NCBI GenBank assembly: GCA_013153135.1
Contig: JAADFA010000071.1
Span: 1-29,603, forward strand
Direction of reading: 5' to 3'
Source of the DNA: Chloroflexota bacterium
Lineage (GTDB): Bacteria > Chloroflexota > Anaerolineae > Anaerolineales > DRMV01
Length of the DNA: 29,603 bases
Part shown: one piece after another, positions 21,116-28,506 of the stretch
How positions within the stretch are numbered: position 1 is the first letter of the stretch
How the letters are laid out: every line of letters starts with the position of its first letter
Notes under the pieces: model-generated
Seen by the model: the letters and a program-made list of their open reading frames with translations, nothing else
Told to the model about the DNA's origin: nothing
Databases searched by the model: none
Made by a program: the position numbers and the translations under genes

Positions 21116-22065
21116 GCACCTCCACGATTCCTTCGACGCCGGCCCAACCCAAGCCCAGCTTTGGGCAGCGAGTGGCCGCGTTCTTCCGGGCCCTTATTCG
21201 CCTTATCTTGTGGCTAATTTTCCTTGTGTTGCTCCTCGGGGGCTGTGCGGTCACCCTGGCCTGGGGCTTGCCCTATCTGGAACGCACCTATGTGCGCCCA
21301 GTTCAAGAGATGCAGGTGCAGATGGACGTACTGGCGCGCGGCTTGGAATCCTTACAGGCACGTGTGAACCAGAACGAAGAACAAACCCTGGCCCGTTTGC
21401 AGAGCTTGGAGGAGCAAGTGCAGCAGCTGCAAACCGAGGTCCAGGCTGTGCAAGAGGCGGTGCAGGCTTTGCAGAAGGAACAAAGCCAACGTGAAGCGGA
21501 TCTCGAGGACCGCGTCGAGCGCTTGAGCCGCGAACTGAGCAAACTCCAGGAGCAGCTTGCCCAGCTGGAAGATGACGTGCAATCTTTGGGCGCGGATCTT
21601 ATGCTCCAGACCACCGAAGCCGCGGAACAAACTCAGCTGCAAGTTGCGCAGCTGCGCGTTTTGCTGCACATTGGTCAGGCGCGGCTGGCCCTGGTGAATC
21701 AAGACCTTCCCCTGGCTCAAGACGAGATCGGCCGCGCGCGGAACCTGCTGGATCTTCTCGTCCAGAAGGCCGCGGCCGTAGATATGCCCCCCGCGTGGTT
21801 TGAAGCCGTTCGTGAAGGCCAGACCCGCCTGGAATACGCGTACAACAAAGTGCTTACCCAGCCTGATTTAGCCTTGAAAGACCTGGATATCGCGTGGGTG
21901 GTGTTGACTCAGGCCTTTGAGCCCGAAACCCCGGTGGCCGTGCCTGCCGACGCCATGACCGAAACCGCCGCAGAGACGACCGCGGAGGCGACGCCGGCCC
22001 CCGAGGTTACGGGCGAGGCCACTGCCGCACCGACACCGACCCCAACGCCTACGGCAAATCCCTAA
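21112..22065 (+). CDS. Single-pass membrane coiled-coil protein (operon gene 2)
   Basis: A 317-residue protein, no recognised family. It starts MSTSTIPSTPAQPKPSFGQR; one membrane helix lies at about 29-50 (L-I-R-L-I-L-W-L-I-F-L-V-L-L-L). Residues about 66-175 are a long Gln/Glu/Leu heptad coiled coil, followed by a helical region with L-H-I-G-Q-A-R-L-A-L-V-N-Q-D-L that recalls the C-terminal part of HemX-like proteins, and a Thr/Pro/Ala-rich tail. The N-terminus is basic before the helix, so the coil should be outside. The ATG overlaps the stop of gene 1. The Y-V-R-P-V-Q-E-M-Q-V-Q-M stretch after its helix resembles V-Y-T-A-Q-D-M-Q-V-Q-M in gene 1, so the two may be paralogous or pair through these coils. 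Confidence 0.8.
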   Translation: MSTSTIPSTPAQPKPSFGQRVAAFFRALIRLILWLIFLVLLLGGCAVTLAWGLPYLERTYVRPVQEMQVQMDVLARGLESLQARVNQNEEQTLARLQSLEEQVQQLQTEVQAVQEAVQALQKEQSQREADLEDRVERLSRELSKLQEQLAQLEDDVQSLGADLMLQTTEAAEQTQLQVAQLRVLLHIGQARLALVNQDLPLAQDEIGRARNLLDLLVQKAAAVDMPPAWFEAVREGQTRLEYAYNKVLTQPDLALKDLDIAWVVLTQAFEPETPVAVPADAMTETAAETTAEATPAPEVTGEATAAPTPTPTPTANP

Positions 22066-22099
22066 GCCGAGCCCCCACGCGCAAGGAAGGAGGTAACCT

Positions 22100-22888
22100 A
22101 TGGTTGAACATCCTGGTTCTGAAGCTGTGCCCACGCCCGAAGCGCGGCCTCAAGATGAGGAAGTGACCTCGGCGTCTGAGGCCAGCCCGGCCGCGGAGCC
22201 TAGCGCGGAGGCTGAGGCGTCGGCGACGGCTCCGGAGGCCCCTGAAGCGGGTGAGGCTGGCGAGGTCTCTCAGGATGTCGAGCCCACGTCGACCCTGGAA
22301 CCTGAGCCCACGACCGAAGCCAAACCTGGCTTTGGGGCTCGCGCGCGCGCGTGGCTTCGCCGCATGTTGTTCCGTTTGGCCGTGGCTGCGCTCCTCTTTT
22401 TAGCGGGGTTTGCCGTCGCCTATTACAAACTGAGCCCCGCCGCGAACCAGGTGCCCATCCTCGAGCGTAAGATCGCCCAGCTAGAAAACGAAAACGCGTC
22501 CTTACAGGAGCGCTTGCAAGCACTGGAAGCCCAATTGCAACAAGCTCAAGCCGAAGCCCAGGCCCGGGAGCAAGCGCTCCGACGTCAACAAGCGTACGCG
22601 GAAACTTTGGCGCACCTTTACGCCGCGTTGAGCAGCCTACAGACCAACGACGCGGCCAAGGCCAAAGCGCGACTCGCGCTCGCGGTCCAGAGCCTGGAGG
22701 ACTTGCAGGCCTTCGTTGATGACCCCAAGGCTCAGCAGATCTTGAAAGACGTCAAGAAGAGCCTGGACCACCTTTGGGAGCAGGATTGGAGCACCACTAC
22801 CGTCCAGCGCCGCGCGGCGGACATCCTGCTCAACAACGTCATCGAGCCCTTAGAAACAGCCTCTGAGCTCTTCCGTGGGAGCGAGTAA
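22100..22888 (+). CDS. Single-pass membrane coiled-coil protein (operon gene 3)
   Basis: A 262-residue protein, no recognised family. It starts MVEHPGSEAVPTPEARPQDE; residues 1-75 are acidic and low in complexity (Ala, Glu, Pro, Ser, Thr). A basic stretch R-A-R-A-W-L-R-R leads into one membrane helix (about 90-109), then a coiled coil (about 118-165, L-E-R-K-I-A-Q-L-E-N-E-N) and a helical C-terminal domain. The layout of acidic disordered cytosolic part, helix and external coil parallels gene 1. AGGAGGTAA lies 5 nt before the ATG, 34 bp after gene 2. Its last 14 bp overlap the proposed GTG start of gene 4. Confidence 0.8.
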   Translation: MVEHPGSEAVPTPEARPQDEEVTSASEASPAAEPSAEAEASATAPEAPEAGEAGEVSQDVEPTSTLEPEPTTEAKPGFGARARAWLRRMLFRLAVAALLFLAGFAVAYYKLSPAANQVPILERKIAQLENENASLQERLQALEAQLQQAQAEAQAREQALRRQQAYAETLAHLYAALSSLQTNDAAKAKARLALAVQSLEDLQAFVDDPKAQQILKDVKKSLDHLWEQDWSTTTVQRRAADILLNNVIEPLETASELFRGSE

Positions 22889-25664
22889 CCGCCCTTACCC
22901 TTCCCACTTATGGATATGGCTGCGACGACCGGGCTCGCGCGTTGCGCGGGCCCGGTGGTTCGCGTTGGGGGTGGGGCTCGGGGGCTGGGCGTTGCTTTTG
23001 GGAACCGCGGCCCTCTTCGCGCTGAGCTGGCTGGGCTTGCACTGGGTGCGCCGTTTGCCCGATGTGACCCGGCTCGCCCAGGCCCTGGACCCCGAAACGG
23101 GCTACTTCTACCACCCTACGCGCTACATTGCGGCCGATGGCACCCTCCTCTATCCTGCCCCCGAGGCTACCCGGCCCGAGCCTTACATCCCCCTGGCCGC
23201 GCTGCCGCGGACGGTGGTCCTCACCACCCTGGCCGCGCACGACCCCGACTTTTGGGACGAACCCGGCTACCGCGGCCCCTGGTGGCAGGTGGACGCGCCC
23301 CCCAGCCTGGCCCAGCATTTGGTGCGTCGCTTCGTGCTCATGGATCAACCCGCGTCGCCCTGGGCCGAGCGCTGGCTCGCCGCACAGGCCGTGCGCACCT
23401 ACGGCCATGGTCAGATCCTCGCCTGGTTCCTCAACAGCGCGGCCTATGGGCCGGATATCGACGGTATCGGTCAGGCCGCGCGCGTCTACTTCGGCAAAGC
23501 ACCTCAGCAACTCACGTGGGCCGAAGCCGCGCTGCTCGCGGTGCAGGCTGGCCGCCGGGAGCCCCCCGGCCCGGACCAGGCCCAGGCAGCTCGGGACTTG
23601 CTGCGCGCGCTGGCGGCCCAGGGCCGCCTCCCCATGGACGCGGTCCCCTCAACCATCCCTGTGCCTGAGCTGCCTGCATCGAATGAGCCGCCCGCGGTGG
23701 CCACCGCCCGCGAGGACCTGCAACGCGCGTTGCCCGCGTGGCCTAGTCTGAGCCGCGGGTTGGTGGTGCGCGTGCCCTGGCAGCCCGAGCTTTCGCGCAC
23801 GGGCCAGTGCGCGATGCACACCGTGGCCACGTTAGAGCGCCCGGCCGCGTGCCCAACCGTGCCCGACCTATGGCTTTATCGTCTGGCTCAACCCCTGCCC
23901 GGCGTGCGCATGCAGCTCCTGGCCATGGATGCCAACGCCGCGTTGCTGGCCTGGGAACGCTATCCTGCCACTGACCGCGGACCTTGGGCCTGGCCCGCAG
24001 GCATGGCCCTGGCCCCCTGGGTGTACGGTGTGGCCTTCAGCCGCGGTTGGAGCCCCGCGAGCCTGCTTTGGGACGTGCCCGATGCGGTGCCCTTGGGTTT
24101 GGACGTGACCAACCACGACGGCCAGTACCACGGCCCCTTGCGCGCGCGGCTCGCCCTGGCTAACGCATATGAGGTACCTACCTTCAGCCTGGCTCACGCC
24201 CTAAGCCCTCTGGCCTTGTGGCCCGCGATCCAACGAAGCGCCCTCCCTAGCCTGGAAGCCGAGACGCCCTGGACCGATTTGAGCCCTTTGCAGACCGCGC
24301 TCGACCTGACCCCCTTGGACTTGGCGTACGGCCTTATCCCCTTCGCGACCCTCGGCGCGCAACCCCAACGGGACCTCGCACCCGCCCGGGCCGCACGTGT
24401 GTGGGATGAGGTTCGGACCGCGACGGGCCAGCCTTTGGCCTCGCTCACGAGCACATCGCAGCCTGTGCTGGATCCGGGCGTGGCCTATCTCGTCACCCAT
24501 GTGCTGACCGACGCGCCGGCCCGCTGGCCCAGCCTGGGCGCGCATGGTCCTCTGGATATGCCCAACGTAGCCGTATACCTCGGCCGCGCGGCCGCGAATC
24601 GGGTGGTGTGGGTCCTGATGTACACGCCCACCCGCGTGGCCGTGGTCGCGGTCGATGGCCGGGGTTCGTGGGTTAGCACGGATGCCTTGGTCGACGCGGC
24701 CCAGGTTTTGGCACGCGCGTGGGCTGCCGCGGTCTTCCCTCCCCCGCGCGAAGGATGGACCACCCCGCCCCAGATCGTCCAGGTCCCGGTGTGCGATCCC
24801 TCGGGCTTGCTCCCGACCGCGGACTGCCCAAAGGTTGTGATTGAGGTTTTTTTGCAAGACCAAGTCCCGACCCAGCCTGACCCGTATTATCGTCGGCTCA
24901 AAATCAACCGCGTGACCGGTCGCCTCGCAACCATCTTCACCCCGCCCCAATGGATTGAGGAGCGGGTGTATTTTATGTGGCCCCCGGCCGCGCGCGCATG
25001 GGCTGAAGAGCAAGGCTTGCCGCTGCCGCCTCAGGAGTACGACGTGGTGCAACCCGCGCCGCCGCCTCCGGGCGTGGCCATTGATGAGCCCGCGATGTTC
25101 GCGTACGTGACCGGCGAGGTAGTCTTCCGCGGCCGGGTGGATGCAGAAGCGGGGCAACACTATCGAATTCAGGTAGGCCGTGGTCCCTTCCCTGAGGCCT
25201 GGGTGATTGTGGCCGAGGGCTCTGCGCCCCGGCATGGCGAACTCGCCCGTTGGGATACGAGCTCCTGGGAGGAGGGCCTTTACACGGTCCAGCTGGTGGC
25301 TGTCGCGGCAGATGGTCGGGTGCGGACGCACACCATCCAGCTCACGGTGGACCACACACCGCCCCGAGTGCGGGTGCGGTCGCCGCAATCCCGGGCGCGC
25401 TATTGCCCGGTCGCGCCTTGTGGTCAACCCCAGCCCGTTGTTCAGGACGCGCTGCCCATCCTCCTGGATGTCGAAGACAACCTCGCGCTCGCGGAAGTGC
25501 GCGCGTGGATGGACGGCGAGCTTCTGGCCCGCTGGGCTGCACCGCCTTTTGAGCTCGCCTGGCCCATCCGGCCTGGCCCCCATCGCCTGCGGGTCGAGGC
25601 GCGCGACCAGGCTGGGCATCGAACGGACGTCGAGATTCCCTTCACCATTCAGGAGGCGCCGTGA
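22875..25664 (+). CDS. PBP1C-like protein with all catalytic motifs replaced (pseudoenzyme)
   Basis: A 929-residue membrane-anchored relative of class A penicillin-binding protein 1C: membrane helix (about 29-55), GT51 glycosyltransferase-like domain (about 70-235), transpeptidase-like domain (about 290-620), the V-C-D-P-S-G-L-L-P-T-A-D-C-P linker and a C-terminal BiPBP_C-like beta domain (about 825-929). The fold pattern is clear (Y-F-G-K, W-A-E-A-A-L-L-A, N-H-D-G-Q-Y-H-G), but the key residues are gone: H122-D-P-D-F instead of E-D-x-x-F, S144-L-A-Q-H for S-T-I-T-Q-Q, M377-A-L-A380-P for S-x-x-K-P, A431-Y-E433 for S-x-N, Y568-L-G-R571 for K-T-G-T. The frame is long and intact, so this is a maintained non-enzymatic protein, not a decayed gene. 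The start is GTG with only a weak ribosome site, overlapping gene 3; it overlaps gene 5 as GTGA. Confidence 0.85.
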   Translation: MGASNRPYPSHLWIWLRRPGSRVARARWFALGVGLGGWALLLGTAALFALSWLGLHWVRRLPDVTRLAQALDPETGYFYHPTRYIAADGTLLYPAPEATRPEPYIPLAALPRTVVLTTLAAHDPDFWDEPGYRGPWWQVDAPPSLAQHLVRRFVLMDQPASPWAERWLAAQAVRTYGHGQILAWFLNSAAYGPDIDGIGQAARVYFGKAPQQLTWAEAALLAVQAGRREPPGPDQAQAARDLLRALAAQGRLPMDAVPSTIPVPELPASNEPPAVATAREDLQRALPAWPSLSRGLVVRVPWQPELSRTGQCAMHTVATLERPAACPTVPDLWLYRLAQPLPGVRMQLLAMDANAALLAWERYPATDRGPWAWPAGMALAPWVYGVAFSRGWSPASLLWDVPDAVPLGLDVTNHDGQYHGPLRARLALANAYEVPTFSLAHALSPLALWPAIQRSALPSLEAETPWTDLSPLQTALDLTPLDLAYGLIPFATLGAQPQRDLAPARAARVWDEVRTATGQPLASLTSTSQPVLDPGVAYLVTHVLTDAPARWPSLGAHGPLDMPNVAVYLGRAAANRVVWVLMYTPTRVAVVAVDGRGSWVSTDALVDAAQVLARAWAAAVFPPPREGWTTPPQIVQVPVCDPSGLLPTADCPKVVIEVFLQDQVPTQPDPYYRRLKINRVTGRLATIFTPPQWIEERVYFMWPPAARAWAEEQGLPLPPQEYDVVQPAPPPPGVAIDEPAMFAYVTGEVVFRGRVDAEAGQHYRIQVGRGPFPEAWVIVAEGSAPRHGELARWDTSSWEEGLYTVQLVAVAADGRVRTHTIQLTVDHTPPRVRVRSPQSRARYCPVAPCGQPQPVVQDALPILLDVEDNLALAEVRAWMDGELLARWAAPPFELAWPIRPGPHRLRVEARDQAGHRTDVEIPFTIQEAP

Positions 25665-27724
25665 ACGCGCGCACAAAGCTGCTTTTGGCCTTGGGCCTCT
25701 TTGGGTGGATGGCCGTTGCGGTGGCCCTGTTCTACAGCACCCAACGGCCCATCCCGCGCGCGGTGGTGATGGGCTTGGCTCGCACCGCGCGCGACCTCGG
25801 CCTCGCACTGGGCTTGAGCTGGCTGGCGTGGCGCTGGGGACGTTGGACCCTGGCGCGTTTAGGGCTGGTGCCCGCGCTCGCGAGCGAAGCCGCGCGCGAA
25901 CCGCTGCTCAGCTGGGTCGCGGCGTGGGCATGGGGTTGGGCGCTGCTCTCGTGGGGGACGTTGCTCCTCGGAATGGTGGGCTGGGCCCGGCCGTGGGTCT
26001 TTCGGGGGCTCAGCCTGGGGTTGGCTGTGCTTATCCTGATTTTGGACCGCGGGCCGCAAACCTGGCGGGCCGCGTCGTGGCGGGCGGTGGTGCGCACGTG
26101 TCCGGCGCCGGGCCTCGTGCGCGTCCTGGCGGGGATGAGCGCGCTGTTGGCCCTGGCGCCGCCCGAGGCCTTTGATACCCTGCTCTATCACCTGGCCCTG
26201 CCGGAATGGCTGTTGCGCCATGGCCGCTGGCTGCCGTGGCCTGTGTACCAGTTTTGGCATCCCAGCTTGATTGAGGGGGCGCTGACGTGGCCCCTGGCCT
26301 GGGGTAGCGAGGGCGCCGCGCAGCTCATCGCCGCGGGATATGCCGTGGCCGCGGTAGGCCTCGCGGCCCGTTGGGCGCGGCGGGTCTTTGGTCGCCGCGC
26401 AGGGCGGTACACAGTATGGCTGTTCGCGAGCATGCCCTCGTGGCTGCTTTTGGCCGCGGGCGCGTACGTGGATTGGCCTTTGGCCATGCATGCGCTCCTC
26501 GCGCTGGGCCTGGCCTGGCGCGGGAGCTTGCACCCTCGGCCCCAGGGTTTATGGCGCGCATCGGCGCTGTACATGGGCCTGGCGCTGAGCACCAAAACCA
26601 CGGCCGTGCCCTTTGGGCCGGTGTGGGCGCTGTTGCTTTGGTTTTGGGCTCGGGGGGATGGCCGGGCTCGCGCGCGGCAGGTCCTAGGTCTGGTCCTGGT
26701 GGCCTTGGCGGTGATGAGCCCCTATTATGTGCGCAACGCGGTGTACATGGGCAATCCCTTCTATCCGTTTGTGTTCGGCGGCCGCGCGTGGGACGCGTTT
26801 CGCATGACATGGCTGGCCGCGCCGGGCACGGGGCTGGGCACCGCGTGGCGCGAATGGCTCCTGTTGCCCTGGACGGTCACCCTGGGGCATCGGGATGCGG
26901 CCTATTATCATGGGCGGATGGGGCCTTTGTATTTGGCCCTGGCGCCCCTCGCCCTGGCTTTGGTCGTCCACACCCTGGGCAAGCGCCACGGCCGTGCGCG
27001 GCAGCGCGCGGTCCTCACCTGGAGCGCGGCCTTTGGCGCGGCGGTCGCGTTGTGGCTTATCGGCGTTGCCCGTTCGGGCCCCCTGTTTCAAGGTCGTTTG
27101 CTCTTCCCCGCGCTCGCGCTGTGGGCTCCGGTGACCGCGTACGCCATCCCATGGTCGCGCGTGCTGGATACGCGCACATTGCACATCTCTTTCTTAGTCC
27201 GCACCCTGGTTGTAGGGGTGGTGGCTTTGACCCTGCTGGAGAACGTGGTCTTTTTGGTTGACCGCGCGCCGTGGCGCTACCTCCTCGGCTTTGAGGACCG
27301 GGACGCGTATTGGGCTCGGGTGGTGCCCGATTGGGCCGATTTGCGCGCGCTGTTGCAACAACACACCACGCCTTCGGACCGGGTGGTGTTGTTCTTTGAA
27401 CCGCGCAGCTACGGCCTGGACCGAGACGTGTTGGGCGACGGCATTTTGGATAATTTTCCCCATGCGCTGGCGGTGTACGGTTCGCCTGAGGCGGTGTTGC
27501 GTGCGTTGCAGTGCGCGGGGTATACGCACGTGGTCGTCTACCGCTGGGGCTGGGATTTTATCCGAGAGAACATCCCGCACATGCGTGCGGACGCGTGGAG
27601 CCCGGCCCTGGAGGCGCTGCTGGCGCGGCTGGAGCGGGTGGCGGCGCGAGGCCCGTACGAGCTCTACCGCGTGCCACCGTCGAGCTCCGGTTGCGCGGCA
27701 CCGTCAGAGCTGCACGGGCCTTAG
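25661..27724 (+). CDS. Multi-spanning GT-C-like membrane protein (operon gene 5)
   Basis: A 687-residue protein with roughly a dozen hydrophobic helices and a soluble C-terminal domain (about 560-687). It starts MNARTKLLLALGLFGWMAVA. F-D-T-L-L-Y-H-L-A-L-P-E-W, A-L-S-T-K-T-T-A-V-P-F-G-P and N-P-F-Y-P-F-V-F-G-G resemble lipid-linked-sugar glycosyltransferases of the GT-C (GT39/GT83, ArnT-like) type. The N-terminal catalytic Asp of GT-C enzymes may be the one in E-A-F-D-T-L-L-Y, though I cannot be certain. It would move a sugar from a polyprenyl carrier to an external acceptor; the acceptor is unknown. The start is GTG at 25661 with AGGAGG 4 nt upstream, sharing bases with the pseudoenzyme's stop, so tightly coupled. 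It ends 23 bp from the convergent sigma factor gene, with no clear terminator between. Confidence 0.78.
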   Translation: MNARTKLLLALGLFGWMAVAVALFYSTQRPIPRAVVMGLARTARDLGLALGLSWLAWRWGRWTLARLGLVPALASEAAREPLLSWVAAWAWGWALLSWGTLLLGMVGWARPWVFRGLSLGLAVLILILDRGPQTWRAASWRAVVRTCPAPGLVRVLAGMSALLALAPPEAFDTLLYHLALPEWLLRHGRWLPWPVYQFWHPSLIEGALTWPLAWGSEGAAQLIAAGYAVAAVGLAARWARRVFGRRAGRYTVWLFASMPSWLLLAAGAYVDWPLAMHALLALGLAWRGSLHPRPQGLWRASALYMGLALSTKTTAVPFGPVWALLLWFWARGDGRARARQVLGLVLVALAVMSPYYVRNAVYMGNPFYPFVFGGRAWDAFRMTWLAAPGTGLGTAWREWLLLPWTVTLGHRDAAYYHGRMGPLYLALAPLALALVVHTLGKRHGRARQRAVLTWSAAFGAAVALWLIGVARSGPLFQGRLLFPALALWAPVTAYAIPWSRVLDTRTLHISFLVRTLVVGVVALTLLENVVFLVDRAPWRYLLGFEDRDAYWARVVPDWADLRALLQQHTTPSDRVVLFFEPRSYGLDRDVLGDGILDNFPHALAVYGSPEAVLRALQCAGYTHVVVYRWGWDFIRENIPHMRADAWSPALEALLARLERVAARGPYELYRVPPSSSGCAAPSELHGP

Positions 27725-27747
27725 AGGGCCGCTTCGGGCAGGGGTGC

Positions 27748-28311
27748 CTAGTCGTGCGAGGGTTGGGCCGTGCGTTCTGTTTCTTGCCACCAGGTGCGCA
27801 GTTTGTCCATGGCCAGACGCAGGCGCGTTTTGACCGTGCCGAGGGGGAGGTTGAGGCGTTTGGCGATCTCTCGGTGCGTGTAGCCCTCAAAGAAGGCGAG
27901 TTCGACTACCTGGCGTTGCTCGGGCGGCAGGCGATCGAGCAGCGCGCGAATGGCCAAGTGGAGTTCGCGCGCGTCTCGAGTTTCGGTGCGGTCGGGGCTG
28001 TTTTCCAGGCTTTCGTCCCAGGGCCACGCAGGGCGCCGTTGCTCCCGGCGCAGGCGGTCCAGCGCGGTGGTACGCGCGATAACCAACAGCCACGTACTCC
28101 ACTTGCTACGTTTGGGGTCGTAGGTCCGACGGTGCTGCCAAACCTTAAAAAACACATCTTGGGTTACTTCTTGCGCCAGGTGAGGGTCGTGGACCACGCG
28201 CAAGGCCAACCCATATACCCAGGCCCCGTAACGGTCGTACAACTCGGCCAGGGCCTCTTCATCATCGTTACGTAGCCGCTGAGCCAGCTCCTGTTCATAC
28301 TCGTTCATCAT
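27748..28311 (-). CDS. ECF-type RNA polymerase sigma factor
   Basis: A 187-residue sigma-70 family protein with only regions 2 and 4. It starts MMNEYEQELAQRLRNDDEEA. Region 2 includes E-L-Y-D-R-Y-G-A-W-V-Y, D-V-F-F-K-V-W and W-L-L-V-I-A-R-T-T-A-L-D-R-L-R; region 4 is L-P-P-E-Q-R-Q-V-V-E-L-A-F-F-E-G-Y-T-H-R-E-I-A with L-G-T-V-K-T-R-L-R. This matches the SigK-like ECF proteins. The start could also be the next codon (28308); the ribosome site is weak (CAGGGCGC). A TATACT (28441-28436, minus) may be its -10 box. No anti-sigma gene adjoins it on either side, which is unusual. Targets cannot be told from this window. Confidence 0.92.
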   Translation of the reverse strand: MMNEYEQELAQRLRNDDEEALAELYDRYGAWVYGLALRVVHDPHLAQEVTQDVFFKVWQHRRTYDPKRSKWSTWLLVIARTTALDRLRREQRRPAWPWDESLENSPDRTETRDARELHLAIRALLDRLPPEQRQVVELAFFEGYTHREIAKRLNLPLGTVKTRLRLAMDKLRTWWQETERTAQPSHD

Positions 28312-28506
28312 GCGCCCTGTCCCTGTGCCCAGGCAGGCCTCGGGGTTTGGCGCGCGATGGGCGCCAACGCCCTCCTGCCGGGCGGCTCCCCTCCCATGTC
28401 CGTCCCCTAGGTTCCCTCACCCCACCACAAAGATAAGTATAACGCGAGCCAATCCATTCCGACGGACCTCGGCGTACTTCTGATGAAACCCTTCCAGGAG
28501 GACGTG

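Noticed and set aside
24201..25808. 535-codon minus-strand open frame opposite the PBP1C-like gene
   Set aside because: No recognisable domain, no ribosome site, Arg/Gly/Pro-rich composition typical of shadow frames.
26371..27261. 296-codon plus-strand frame within the GT-C-like gene
   Set aside because: Out of frame with a hydrophobic protein whose helices are clear; composition is Gly/Ala/Arg-rich and no start signal is present.
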